NCBI RefSeq assembly: GCF_038024105.1 | Contig: NZ_CP150661.1 | Span: 1,054,001-1,118,000, forward strand | Origin: Polaribacter butkevichii | GTDB lineage: Bacteria > Bacteroidota > Bacteroidia > Flavobacteriales > Flavobacteriaceae | Direction of reading: 5' to 3' | DNA length: 64,000 nucleotides | In this document: piece by piece, positions 18,691-27,456 of the stretch | How positions within the stretch are numbered: position 1 is the first letter of the stretch | Layout: each line of letters opens with the position of its first letter | The notes under the pieces: model-generated | Databases searched by the model: none | The model's input: the letters and a program-made list of their open reading frames with translations, nothing else | What the model was told of the DNA's origin: nothing | Made by a program: the position numbers and the translations under genes

Positions 18691-20074
18691 TCTTATTCAA
18701 TATAAAATTCCACATTCTTTTATTTGTATCTTCAATTGGTAACGTTGTAATTGTTTTTATCCACTGTTCCCTACCTGCTAAGGTTTTAACTGGGTTTTCT
18801 AAAGCATCCTTAACTACATTATACACATCTTCTCTTTTATTTATCCAAAAAACAGGGTTTATTTTTTTTATCATATCAAAATGGATAAATCTATAAATTC
18901 TTTTAACCGTCCAATTATAGTTACTTTCTACATCATAATTAATGTAACAAGATGGTTTACCTAATAAAGCTGCGTCTAGAGCCATTGTAGACCCCATATT
19001 TACAACTAATTCTGAATGAAAAATAGTATTTACTAATAAAACAAGATCACTTTTACTTGGCCCTCCTTTATTCCATAAAAAAGTTTCGCTTCCAAACCAT
19101 TCTGGTTTTAGCTCTGTTATAAGATTGGGATACTCTGCTAAAACTTCATCAAACCCATCATTTCTATCAATAGGATTCGGACGAAATATAATTCTATAGT
19201 TGTCCTCATTACTGTTAAGTTGTAACACTGCTTTACAAAGATCTTGTAAAAAAACAGGATCATTAGGTGAGGTGGTCTTATCGTTTCCAGAGAAAAGAAT
19301 AAACTTTTTAGCGGTTTCTAAATTAAATTGTGATAAAAAATCAGCTCTTTGTAACAAATAATTTTTATCAAAATAAGGTACAAACTGTGGTGTTCCTGTT
19401 ATTTTAATATGAGTTGATTCTAAAAAAGGATAATGCGTTAACATTTCTTTTTTCATATAAGAACTCCATACAAAATATTCATCTGCTTTAATTAATTGAA
19501 CTCCCTTAGGAATATTATCCCAAGAATGGATAAAACAAATGGTTCTTATTCCTAAATCTTTAGCAGCCAACATAGGTGCAACCCCACTACTAGCTCTCTG
19601 ATGCGTACAAAAAACAACACTAGGTTTGTGTTTTAACAGTTGCGTTTTACAGGCTTTATAATAACTTGTTTTTCTTGTAGCTTTATAAAATGGTTGGTCT
19701 AAATATTCAATTCCTTTTTGGGTAGAAAAAACTTTAGCGATTATTGTAATTACTATTTTTTTTAAACGTAATTTAAGATTGTTATTCTTATTAATTCCTA
19801 TTAAATAAAATAAATAATCCTTATTTTTAAATGTTTTAACGTTAAAAAAAAGCTCTGCTTTGTTTTTTATTTTCTGAATAAAATTTAATTTCCCATCATA
19901 ATCATACTTGGGTAATTTTACAATTTTATTATCAATATTGTACTGAGCTATATAATCTTGATCTGACCAAAAAGTAATTTTGGCTTTCTCTTGGTTTAAA
20001 AAACCCGATAACACAAAGTTTTTAGCGCTATACCCAGATTGTACTAATAAAAAAATATTTTTACCTTCTTGCAT
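18680..20074 (-). CDS. Putative GT-B-fold surface-carbohydrate transferase
   Basis: I do not recognise a named family for this 464-residue protein. It has the look of a GT-B enzyme related to CDP-glycerol glycerophosphotransferase-like or UDP-sugar transferases. PSVVFCTHQRASSGVAPML and ICFIHSWDNIPKG lie in the middle, then a TGTPQFVPYFDK linker, then a donor-like half with FILFSGNDKTTSPND, RIIFRPNPIDRND and SELVVNMGSTMALDAALLGKPSCYINYD. The last segment resembles the donor-contact region of such enzymes. No signal peptide or membrane helix is seen. It is followed upstream by a poorly coding stretch and then asnB. Function is inferred only as transfer to a glycan. Confidence 0.6.
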   Translation of the reverse strand: MQEGKNIFLLVQSGYSAKNFVLSGFLNQEKAKITFWSDQDYIAQYNIDNKIVKLPKYDYDGKLNFIQKIKNKAELFFNVKTFKNKDYLFYLIGINKNNNLKLRLKKIVITIIAKVFSTQKGIEYLDQPFYKATRKTSYYKACKTQLLKHKPSVVFCTHQRASSGVAPMLAAKDLGIRTICFIHSWDNIPKGVQLIKADEYFVWSSYMKKEMLTHYPFLESTHIKITGTPQFVPYFDKNYLLQRADFLSQFNLETAKKFILFSGNDKTTSPNDPVFLQDLCKAVLQLNSNEDNYRIIFRPNPIDRNDGFDEVLAEYPNLITELKPEWFGSETFLWNKGGPSKSDLVLLVNTIFHSELVVNMGSTMALDAALLGKPSCYINYDVESNYNWTVKRIYRFIHFDMIKKINPVFWINKREDVYNVVKDALENPVKTLAGREQWIKTITTLPIEDTNKRMWNFILNKNEV

Positions 20075-20084
20075 TCACTATTGT

Positions 20085-20357
20085 TTATATATATAAATTT
20101 TCTACCTTAAAAGAATTCCGTTTAACAGAAACTTGATAAACGACATCTTTAAATGGGATTAATTTTTGATGAAAAAAAATATTTATTTTTACCAAAGGAA
20201 TGCTAAATCCCTTTATTTTTTTAATTGAAGAATAAAGAAAGGAAGCTACGTCTTTGCAACAAAAAATGTTTGTTTTTTTAAAAACAATACCATTAAATTG
20301 ATTACCAACCTTATTTACTCTTCCTAAAACGACTACTTTTTTATAAAACTGATCTTT
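20085..20357 (-). CDS. Small hypothetical protein, doubtful
   Basis: The 423 bases between the GT-B-like gene and asnB hold one minus-strand frame that could encode about 90 residues from the ATG at 20357 (MKDQFYKKVVVLGRVNK), or 100 from 20387. The composition is rich in lysine, phenylalanine and valine, with no domain, signal peptide or membrane helix that I recognise. It lies 10 bases before the next gene in the same direction, which favours a real gene. It could equally be a decayed remnant of a larger transferase. I give no function. Confidence 0.35.
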   Translation of the reverse strand, partial: KDQFYKKVVVLGRVNKVGNQFNGIVFKKTNIFCCKDVASFLYSSIKKIKGFSIPLVKINIFFHQKLIPFKDVVYQVSVKRNSFKVENLYI

Positions 20358-20497
20358 CATTACGCTCCCTAAAACACTTATAAACAATTATATAATTGCA
20401 TTTTTTATCTATTTTTAATCTTTGTGGAGGCTTCATTAAAAATCGCTTGCAAGGTAGTTATTCTATCATTTACTAACAAAAGAACCATCAATAAAAA

Positions 20498-22201
20498 TTA
20501 ACTATTCATTAACAAACTAAAGTTTAACCATTGCCAAATATGAAAACTAGATTGATTATCTCCGTCTACATAATTTTTCCATTCTTGCTTTAAAACTTCG
20601 GTATCAAACCAACTAGAAAATTCTGATTTCTCTATTTTTTCTATTTCCTGATCTACAAATGTTTCTAACTCGGTACCCAACCACTCTCTTTGAGGGGTTT
20701 GCAATGGTCTTTTAGGTGCATAAGATATAGAATCACTTAAATGTTCTGACACGATATTTCTAAGTAAATATTTTTGAATACCGTTTTTAATTTTATATTC
20801 TAAGGGTTGTGCAAATGCATATTCTACCAACCTGTAATCTAAAAAAGGCTCTCTTAATTCTGTACTAGATGCCATTGATACTCTATCATTAAACCTTAAA
20901 GCTCTTGGTATTTTTGTATAAAACAAATCTCTATATTGTTTATTTAAAACCTCATCTTTAAAAGGTTTTGGATACTTAGGTTTTTGAGCTAAATCTAGAA
21001 TTTCTTTAGACAGAACATTTGTTTTAAAAGGAGATTTATTTACTCCTTGAATTATAGAATTATTATTTTGTGTATAATAATCGTAACCCGCCCACTGCTC
21101 ATCCATTCCTTGACCATCTAACAAAACCAACGTTTTATCTTTTCTTGCTTGCTCAAAAATCTTAGCATAGGCAATTGTTGGTATACCACCATAAGGCTCG
21201 TCTTGAAAATACGATACTTTTTTTGATCTCTCACAAACTTCACCAGACAATAATTTTACTTTTTCTAATGGATTTTTTGTTAAAGAAATCATTTCTTCTA
21301 CCCAAGGTAACTCATCATACCTTTCATCTTCTGTGTAAAAACTATATGCTTTTATAACTTCTTTTTTACGCGGATTCAGTTGGTTTACAAAAGCAAGTAA
21401 GGCAGAACTATCTAAACCTCCGCTTACATTAAAACCTACAGAAACATCTGATCTAAATCGTAAAGAAATACTATTGCTTAATAGTGCTGTATATTTCTTC
21501 TTTACAATTTTATAAGGTTCTATTTGTTGGTGTTTTTTAATTTCCTCTTCAAAGAAATACCATTTTTTTATTTGTAAATTCCCTTGTTTTAACTCTAAAA
21601 AATGTCCGCCTGGTAATTGATTTATTTTATCAAAAAAAGTTTCTTCTGGCATACCATAACTACCATAGGCAAAATAACTTGCCCAAACTTTTTTATTTGG
21701 CAGCTTATCAATTCCGGCAGCATGCAGTGCTTTAATTTCTGATGAAAAGTAGAGGGTATTTTCTTTTAAATGATAAAAAAAAGGTTTTACTCCAAAACGA
21801 TCTCTAGCCGCAAAAAGGGTTTTATTTAAAGTATCCCAAATTGCAAAAGAAAACATACCGTTTAAGCGTTCTAAACATTTTGTACCCCATTTTATGTATG
21901 CTGCTAATAATACTTCTGTATCTGAATTGGTGCTAAAATTATAATCTAACTCCTTTTTTAATTCGATATAATTATAAATTTCACCATTAAAAATTATCTG
22001 ATATCTTTGTGAGGAATCTGTAAATGGTTGATTTGCTTCTTCTGATAAATCTATAATAGACAACCTATTATGACCTAAAAAAACATTATCATTACACCAA
22101 CTTCCTGTATTATCTGGACCTCTATGTTTTTGAGAATCTAACATTTTAAACAGCAATTCTTTACTCGAAAGATCACCAACTATCCCTGCAATTCCACACA
22201 T
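20498..22201 (-). CDS. asnB: Asparagine synthase-type amidotransferase (glutamine-hydrolysing)
   Basis: This 567-residue class II glutamine amidotransferase has its N-terminal nucleophile cysteine at position 2 (MCGIAGIVG), then HRGPDNTGSW, IFNGEIYNY and the SDTEVLLAAY segment. The synthetase half has the PP-loop SGGLDSSALLAFV near residue 262, DGQGMDEQWAGYDYY near 350 and STELREPFLDYRLVEYAF. It is shorter than many AsnB proteins only at the C-terminus. In O-antigen loci, relatives such as WbpS are linked to amidation of uronic acids. That role is plausible here because the gene sits between glycan genes, but plain asparagine synthesis cannot be excluded. It follows the SGNH gene directly. 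Confidence 0.85.
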   Translation of the reverse strand: MCGIAGIVGDLSSKELLFKMLDSQKHRGPDNTGSWCNDNVFLGHNRLSIIDLSEEANQPFTDSSQRYQIIFNGEIYNYIELKKELDYNFSTNSDTEVLLAAYIKWGTKCLERLNGMFSFAIWDTLNKTLFAARDRFGVKPFFYHLKENTLYFSSEIKALHAAGIDKLPNKKVWASYFAYGSYGMPEETFFDKINQLPGGHFLELKQGNLQIKKWYFFEEEIKKHQQIEPYKIVKKKYTALLSNSISLRFRSDVSVGFNVSGGLDSSALLAFVNQLNPRKKEVIKAYSFYTEDERYDELPWVEEMISLTKNPLEKVKLLSGEVCERSKKVSYFQDEPYGGIPTIAYAKIFEQARKDKTLVLLDGQGMDEQWAGYDYYTQNNNSIIQGVNKSPFKTNVLSKEILDLAQKPKYPKPFKDEVLNKQYRDLFYTKIPRALRFNDRVSMASSTELREPFLDYRLVEYAFAQPLEYKIKNGIQKYLLRNIVSEHLSDSISYAPKRPLQTPQREWLGTELETFVDQEIEKIEKSEFSSWFDTEVLKQEWKNYVDGDNQSSFHIWQWLNFSLLMNS

Positions 22202-23149
22202 TTATTCTATTTCTTTTTTTAGATTCTCTATTAATTTCTTAGTCCTAATAACTCTTCCTTTACCATTTAAATGATAGCTACTATCATAAAAAAAATCAGA
22301 CGTATACACATTATCACTAGGTAACCCCATAAACTTAATATTTGTTTCTTTTTTTACAATATTTATATCTTTTAAGAAACCTGTATCAAATTGAGATTTT
22401 TCAATTGGGGGAAAAGCAATAATAAACCTTGCTCCTTTTTGAATGCAGAATTCATTCATTTTTTTTATTGCAGTTATAAAATTACCGCTAACTTTCATTC
22501 CGTTTAATCCCTGGTAACGTGTTTTATCTTGAGGTTTAATTTTAGAATCATTATTATAAACTAAACTAATATTATCCCCCATATAATTATAAGAAGCTCT
22601 ATTGTATTGTAAAGAAGTAGCTGTTTTTTTAGCTTTAAAAAGCTTTCTAATAGCACCAATATAAAAATCTATTGAAAGTTTAGTTATTTTATTTCTTAAA
22701 TTTATTTTTTGTGATGCATTAAAATCTTTCACTATTTTTGGATAATAAAAAAAGGTGGTGTACAAAAAATCGTCTCCGTTTTCATTTCTATAATAAAATT
22801 CATATTCAGGAATATATAAAACAATATCATTTTTTGTTATATAATCTTTTGTAAGGTTTAACTGAAAATTACTCCCTAAACTCATTGCTAGACTGGTATT
22901 TACAACGGGAATATGAAAGTTTTTCTGAATTAATGCACTGTTAATACCATAAGCAGAACTAGAACCACCACAAATTATAAGTTTTTGGGTGTGTTTTAAA
23001 GAATCTAATCTTTCGTATTTATTTTTTATTGCCGCAGGATAATCTTCTTTATGATTAAAATTAAATAATATAGCCCCTCCAATAAGTAATATTATCAGAG
23101 AAATAAAAATTACGATTTTAACAATTACCTTAAAAATAAATTTTTTCAT
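22202..23149 (-). CDS. Membrane-anchored SGNH-type esterase/acetyltransferase partner of MBOAT
   Basis: The 315-residue protein has one N-terminal membrane helix (about 8-30) and an extracytoplasmic domain. The serine motif is IICGGSSSAYGINSAL near residue 62, a GDS-like block. The closing motif DSSYHLNGKGRVIRTKKL near residue 290 provides the DxxH expected of SGNH hydrolases. Such proteins work with MBOAT membrane acyltransferases (PatA/PatB, AlgI/AlgJ/AlgX) to O-acetylate polysaccharides outside the inner membrane. The MBOAT gene lies 16 bases upstream in the same operon, which supports that role. Sequence between the motifs is divergent, so the exact family is left open. Confidence 0.7.
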   Translation of the reverse strand: MKKFIFKVIVKIVIFISLIILLIGGAILFNFNHKEDYPAAIKNKYERLDSLKHTQKLIICGGSSSAYGINSALIQKNFHIPVVNTSLAMSLGSNFQLNLTKDYITKNDIVLYIPEYEFYYRNENGDDFLYTTFFYYPKIVKDFNASQKINLRNKITKLSIDFYIGAIRKLFKAKKTATSLQYNRASYNYMGDNISLVYNNDSKIKPQDKTRYQGLNGMKVSGNFITAIKKMNEFCIQKGARFIIAFPPIEKSQFDTGFLKDINIVKKETNIKFMGLPSDNVYTSDFFYDSSYHLNGKGRVIRTKKLIENLKKEIE

Positions 23150-23165
23150 CTACTTAAGTTGCCTT

Positions 23166-24590
23166 TTAAAATTGAAAATAAATAAATGAAGATTTATCAT
23201 CCGCAGAAATAAAATATAATAGTACAAAAACAAAGAAAACATAAAAAAAGTTTCGATATTTTTTATCAAATACTAAAGGATACTCTTTTTTTCTAGACCA
23301 CCATTCTATAATAATAAAAATTACGAGTAAAGGTATGGCCTTTTTATGGCGAATTACAGTTGGAAAAAAACTACCAAAATCTACTATTTTTTGAATATAG
23401 TGTATAGCATCTGTTATGGTTTCTGACCTAAAAAATATCCATGCAAAAGTTGTTAAGAAAAAAGTAAATAGTATTTGTAAAAGCTCTTTTAAACTTGGTA
23501 ACAAACTATTTTCTGCAACTTCATTTAAATTATTTCTATTCTTATTACTTAATAGTAAAGGTAAAAAAAACAAAGCATTCAATCCGCCCCAAGCAATAAA
23601 CGTCCAATTTGCTCCATGCCAAAAACCACTAACTAAAAATATTACAAATACGTTTCTAATTTTTAATTTTAAAGTGCCTCTAGAGCCTCCTAAAGGAATG
23701 TATAAATAATCTCTAAACCAAGTACTTAAAGAAATATGCCATCGCCTCCAAAACTCTGCTATATCTCTAGAAAAATACGGATAATTAAAGTTTCTCATTA
23801 ATTTAAACCCAAATAACCTTGCTGTACCAATAGCAATATCTGAATACCCAGAAAAATCACAATAAATTTGAAAAGCGAAATAAATAGCGCCCATAATTAA
23901 AGCTAACCCAGATTCATTTTGGTAATCTGCAAATATTAAATTTACTAAAGTTGCACAAGAATCTGCAATAACCACTTTTTTTACCAATCCCCATAAAATT
24001 AATTTCATTCCAGAAACTGCTAAAGAATAATCGAATTCTCTTTTTCTAAAAAATTGAGGTAATAAATTTGTAGCTCTTTCTATTGGTCCTGCAACAAGTT
24101 GCGGAAAAAAAGACACAAAACTTGCAAAAGAAATAAAATCTTTTGTAGGTTCTAATTTACCTTTATAAATATCGATGGTATAACTTAATGTTTGAAAAGT
24201 ATAAAAAGAAACTCCTACTGGTAATATAATATTTAAAGAGCTTACGTGCATTGTTACTCCTAAACTAGACCAAGCTTCTACCCAACTATGAATAAAGAAA
24301 TTATAATATTTAAAAAAGCCTAACATTCCTAAATTAAAAAGCAAACTACTATATAATAATAATTTTCTTTTTTTAACATTAGCTGTCTTTTTTAACATTA
24401 ACCCTAATGTATAATCTACTAAAGTGCTTAAAAAAATAAGAGATAAAAATCGCCAATCCCACCATCCATAAAAAACATAACTGGCTACTAAAATTAATAT
24501 ATTTTGAGTTTTTAATTTTTTAAAAACAAACCAATATAAAATAAATACAATAGTTAAAAAGACAAGAAATTCAAACGAATTGAACAACAT
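23166..24590 (-). CDS. MBOAT-family O-acyltransferase (AlgI/PatA-like)
   Basis: This is a polytopic membrane O-acyltransferase of 474 residues with about eleven hydrophobic segments. Family landmarks include LPVGVSFYTFQTLSYTIDIY, VAGPIERATNLLPQF, DFSGYSDIAIGTARLFG, FWRRWHISLSTWFRDYLYIP and the active-site histidine in VSGFWHGANWTFIAWG near residue 320. AlgI-like proteins pass an acetyl group from the cytoplasmic side across the membrane for glycan O-acetylation. With the SGNH gene next to it, this is a two-component acetylation system, probably acting on the polymer made by the surrounding glycosyltransferases. Confidence 0.9.
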   Translation of the reverse strand: MLFNSFEFLVFLTIVFILYWFVFKKLKTQNILILVASYVFYGWWDWRFLSLIFLSTLVDYTLGLMLKKTANVKKRKLLLYSSLLFNLGMLGFFKYYNFFIHSWVEAWSSLGVTMHVSSLNIILPVGVSFYTFQTLSYTIDIYKGKLEPTKDFISFASFVSFFPQLVAGPIERATNLLPQFFRKREFDYSLAVSGMKLILWGLVKKVVIADSCATLVNLIFADYQNESGLALIMGAIYFAFQIYCDFSGYSDIAIGTARLFGFKLMRNFNYPYFSRDIAEFWRRWHISLSTWFRDYLYIPLGGSRGTLKLKIRNVFVIFLVSGFWHGANWTFIAWGGLNALFFLPLLLSNKNRNNLNEVAENSLLPSLKELLQILFTFFLTTFAWIFFRSETITDAIHYIQKIVDFGSFFPTVIRHKKAIPLLVIFIIIEWWSRKKEYPLVFDKKYRNFFYVFFVFVLLYFISADDKSSFIYFQF

Positions 24591-24593
24591 AAA

Positions 24594-25289
24594 TTAAATA
24601 TTATTTTTTAATAATAATTCTGCTTTTTCCCAGTCTTTTAAGGTATCAATATTAACATAAAATTCTTTAGGAGATTCTATATAAGAAATACTATTACCAA
24701 AAAGCGAATTTTGTTTTTCTATAACAGCCGTTTTAGTGATATAAATACTACCGTCTCTATGATAAGCTTTTGGTAACTCTTGTCTTCTAGTTATAATTTC
24801 GGTTTCTCCTGTAGCTATTTTTAGATTGCCTTGTTTATTTAATTCAAATGTCCAATGCGGATTATATTCATGAGGTACTTCTTGCACCGAGACTAAAGAA
24901 TCTGTATCTGAATTTATAAACTTATTTAAAGCTTCATCTAAAAACGTTAATGTTCTAAAAGGACTTGTTACTTGTAATAAACAAACGGCATCAAAAAACT
25001 CTCCTTTAGCCTTGTAATAATCTAGTACATGTTTTATTACAGGCAATGTTGGCGAACTATCTTCTGCCAAATTAGAAGGCCTTTTAAAGGGTATTTCTAC
25101 TCCTAAACTTTTAGCTACTTCTATAATTTTATCATCATCAGAACTTAATACTGTTTTTACCAAATAGTTAGATTGCAGTGCTATTTCAGAAGTATACGCT
25201 AACAATGGCTTATTACCTAGTAACTTTATGTTTTTACCAGGTACTCCTTTAGAACCTCCTCTAGCCGGAATTAAACCTAAAATTCTCAT
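24594..25289 (-). CDS. neuA: CMP-nonulosonic acid synthetase (NeuA-like cytidylyltransferase)
   Basis: This cytoplasmic enzyme of 231 residues would join CMP to a nine-carbon keto acid. The CTP-binding signature LIPARGGSKGVPGKNIK is at residues 6-22, followed by KRPSNLAEDSSPTLPV, the product-binding LLQVTSPFR near 105 and the C-terminal YVNIDTLKDWEKAELLL with the metal-binding aspartate. It is a single-domain form, close in size to the legionaminic and sialic acid enzymes of other bacteria. The start overlaps the neuC stop by one base. Together with neuC and neuB it forms a complete late nonulosonate pathway. Whether the sugar is sialic or legionaminic acid is open. Confidence 0.87.
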   Translation of the reverse strand: MRILGLIPARGGSKGVPGKNIKLLGNKPLLAYTSEIALQSNYLVKTVLSSDDDKIIEVAKSLGVEIPFKRPSNLAEDSSPTLPVIKHVLDYYKAKGEFFDAVCLLQVTSPFRTLTFLDEALNKFINSDTDSLVSVQEVPHEYNPHWTFELNKQGNLKIATGETEIITRRQELPKAYHRDGSIYITKTAVIEKQNSLFGNSISYIESPKEFYVNIDTLKDWEKAELLLKNNI

Positions 25290-26449
25290 TAATATGTAAT
25301 TGTTTTATGAAATTTTAAAGGTATTTTAGATAAAACATCTGCCATTTTTTGTCCAGATGCTCCATCTCCATAAATTGTAGACGAACTGATCTTGGTGTTC
25401 TCTATTTGATTAAGTATTGCTTCTTTAATACCTTCTTTATCATAACTAACATCTACAACATTGTTGCCTCTTTGTCTTCTATTTTGACGAGTACCAATAT
25501 TAACAACAGGTACTCCTAAATAAGAACATTCTCTAATACCAACACTAGAGTTTCCTATTAAACATTTACTATTTACTAAAAGTTTTAAAAAATCTTGTGG
25601 TTCCATATTTTTAAAAAAATGGATATTCTGCGGTTTATTTATTTCTCTAAAAGTTCTAATACCATTAGAAGTTCCGTCTGCACCTGCATCTACATTTGGC
25701 CAAAACCAAAAAGTGGGTATATCTAACTCTGTAACCGCTTCTAATGTTTTTAAAACATCTTCTTTTGCCGCTTCATACTCTGTAGTTACGGGATGTTGCA
25801 TTACAACAATATAGCCTTTATTTTGCCAATCTACATTAGCACCTACTCCTCCATATTTTTCTAGAGGATTAAATGTTAATTTAGGATTTTCTTTTATTTC
25901 CTTCGCTAAATCTATTGATGGACAGCCTGTATTAATTACAAAATCTGGTTCTTCGCCTAATTTTATAACTCTTTCTTTTGCTTCTTCAGAGGCTACTAAA
26001 TGAATATCTGCTAACTTGGTATTTGCATGCCTAACCTTTTCATCTATATTACCCGTTACCTCACCTCCTTGTATATGAATTAATGGAATATTCTGATAAG
26101 CTGCCGCTATAGATGTTGCAATTGTTTCAAACCTATCTGCAATTGTAATTACCGCATCTGGTTTTAATTTATAAAATACATTTGCTAATTCCATAACACC
26201 TAAACCAGTAGTTTTTGCCATAGCGGTTTTATTTTCACCTTCTAAAACCATAAAAACTTTTTCATCAACAACAAATCCGTCTTTTTCTATAAAATCTACA
26301 GCATTACCATAACGCCCTAACAAAGCAGAACCCGCAACTACTAATTGCAATTCTAATTCTGGGTGATTTTTAATTGCTAAAAGTGCTGTTTTTATTCTAC
26401 TGTACGAAGGTCTAGCTGTTACTACAGCACATATTTTTCTTTTGCTCAT
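25289..26449 (-). CDS. neuC: UDP-N-acetylglucosamine 2-epimerase, hydrolysing (NeuC-like)
   Basis: This 386-residue GT-B-fold enzyme would release ManNAc (or a 2,4-diamino analogue) from UDP-GlcNAc with inversion at C2. Signals are VVTARPSYSRIKTAL at the start, ITIADRFETIATSIAAAYQNIPLIHIQGGEVTGNIDEKVRHANTKLADIHL in the middle, and the donor half MQHPVTTEYEAA, KCLIGNSSVGIRECSYLGVPVVNIGTRQNRRQRG, typical of hydrolysing epimerases. It overlaps neuA by one base and neuB by four. No legB/legC-type dehydratase and aminotransferase accompany it, which slightly favours UDP-GlcNAc as substrate. Confidence 0.88.
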   Translation of the reverse strand: MSKRKICAVVTARPSYSRIKTALLAIKNHPELELQLVVAGSALLGRYGNAVDFIEKDGFVVDEKVFMVLEGENKTAMAKTTGLGVMELANVFYKLKPDAVITIADRFETIATSIAAAYQNIPLIHIQGGEVTGNIDEKVRHANTKLADIHLVASEEAKERVIKLGEEPDFVINTGCPSIDLAKEIKENPKLTFNPLEKYGGVGANVDWQNKGYIVVMQHPVTTEYEAAKEDVLKTLEAVTELDIPTFWFWPNVDAGADGTSNGIRTFREINKPQNIHFFKNMEPQDFLKLLVNSKCLIGNSSVGIRECSYLGVPVVNIGTRQNRRQRGNNVVDVSYDKEGIKEAILNQIENTKISSSTIYGDGASGQKMADVLSKIPLKFHKTITY

Positions 26450-27444
26450 ATAATATCCGACTCATTTAAGAAGTCCCATTTTAACATAGAATTTTTTAGT
26501 TTTTTTCCAATAACTTTTTCATAATCCGAAGCTAAAATACCAAAATCTTTCGGTTTTTTCGCCTCTAAATCATCAAAAGTAAGTATGTGGTTTTTAGGTA
26601 AATCTTTATTAATAGCTAACGATTTTTCGAAAATACTCTTTAATTCTAAAAAAGCAGAATTATCATTTTTATCAATCGGAGCAAGTAAAGATTCATGAAT
26701 ATTTTTTACAGCTTTTATTAATTGTGTAGTTTCATTAATTGTTAATGATGATTTTGCATCGGGACCAAACATTTCTTTATCAAAAACTACATGAAATTCT
26801 AAAATTTCGGCCCCTAAAGCTACTGCAGCAATACATGCTTCTATAGAAGATGAATGATCTGAAAAACCAACTTTAACTTTGTATTTATTTTTTAACTGCT
26901 CTATAATATTTAACCCAAATTGAGCTGGTTTTGTTGGGTAAGAAGTAGTACATTGTAATATTGAATACGCTACATTTCTTGTTTTTAAAAAAGCTACCGT
27001 AGCATCTAATTCTTTAAAAGAACTCATACCCGAAGAAATAATTACAGGTTTACCTGTTTTTGCAATTTTTTCTAACAGTAAAAAATTATTAACTTCTCCA
27101 GAGCCTACTTTATATCTTTTTACCCCTACTTTTTCTAATAAATCTACAGCTGCATTGCTAAAAGGAGAACTCATAAATTCTAAGCCTACTTCATCACAAT
27201 GTGCTTTTATTTCTTTCCATTGCTCTAAAGAAAACTCCATACGTTTCCAATAATCAAAACGTGTTTTATCTTGTTTAGAAAACTTTACTCTAAAAGGTTC
27301 GTAAATACTACTTTCTGCTGCTGCAATATGCGTTTGAAATTTAATTGCATCTACTCCTGTTTTAGCAACTGCATCAATATAAGAATGTAAAACCCCTAAA
27401 CTGCCATCATGTGCTTGTCCTATTTCTGCAATTGTAAATATCAT
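26446..27444 (-). CDS. neuB: N-acetylneuraminate/nonulosonate synthase (NeuB-like)
   Basis: This 332-residue enzyme would condense phosphoenolpyruvate with ManNAc or a related sugar. A TIM barrel fills about residues 1-270, with IAEIGQAHDGSL, DAIKFQTHIAAAESS, FMSSPFSNAAVDLLEKVGVKRYKVGSGEVNN, ISSGMSS, LQCTTSYPT and GFSDHSSSIEACIAAVALGAEILEFH. The SAF antifreeze-like domain at the C-terminus is shorter than usual but present (LTFDDLEAKKPKDFGI). It is the first of the three contiguous nonulosonate genes in transcription order and lies 12 bases after a GT2 gene. The exact product cannot be fixed from sequence. Confidence 0.88.
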   Translation of the reverse strand: MIFTIAEIGQAHDGSLGVLHSYIDAVAKTGVDAIKFQTHIAAAESSIYEPFRVKFSKQDKTRFDYWKRMEFSLEQWKEIKAHCDEVGLEFMSSPFSNAAVDLLEKVGVKRYKVGSGEVNNFLLLEKIAKTGKPVIISSGMSSFKELDATVAFLKTRNVAYSILQCTTSYPTKPAQFGLNIIEQLKNKYKVKVGFSDHSSSIEACIAAVALGAEILEFHVVFDKEMFGPDAKSSLTINETTQLIKAVKNIHESLLAPIDKNDNSAFLELKSIFEKSLAINKDLPKNHILTFDDLEAKKPKDFGILASDYEKVIGKKLKNSMLKWDFLNESDII

Positions 27445-27456
27445 ATGCTATTTATT

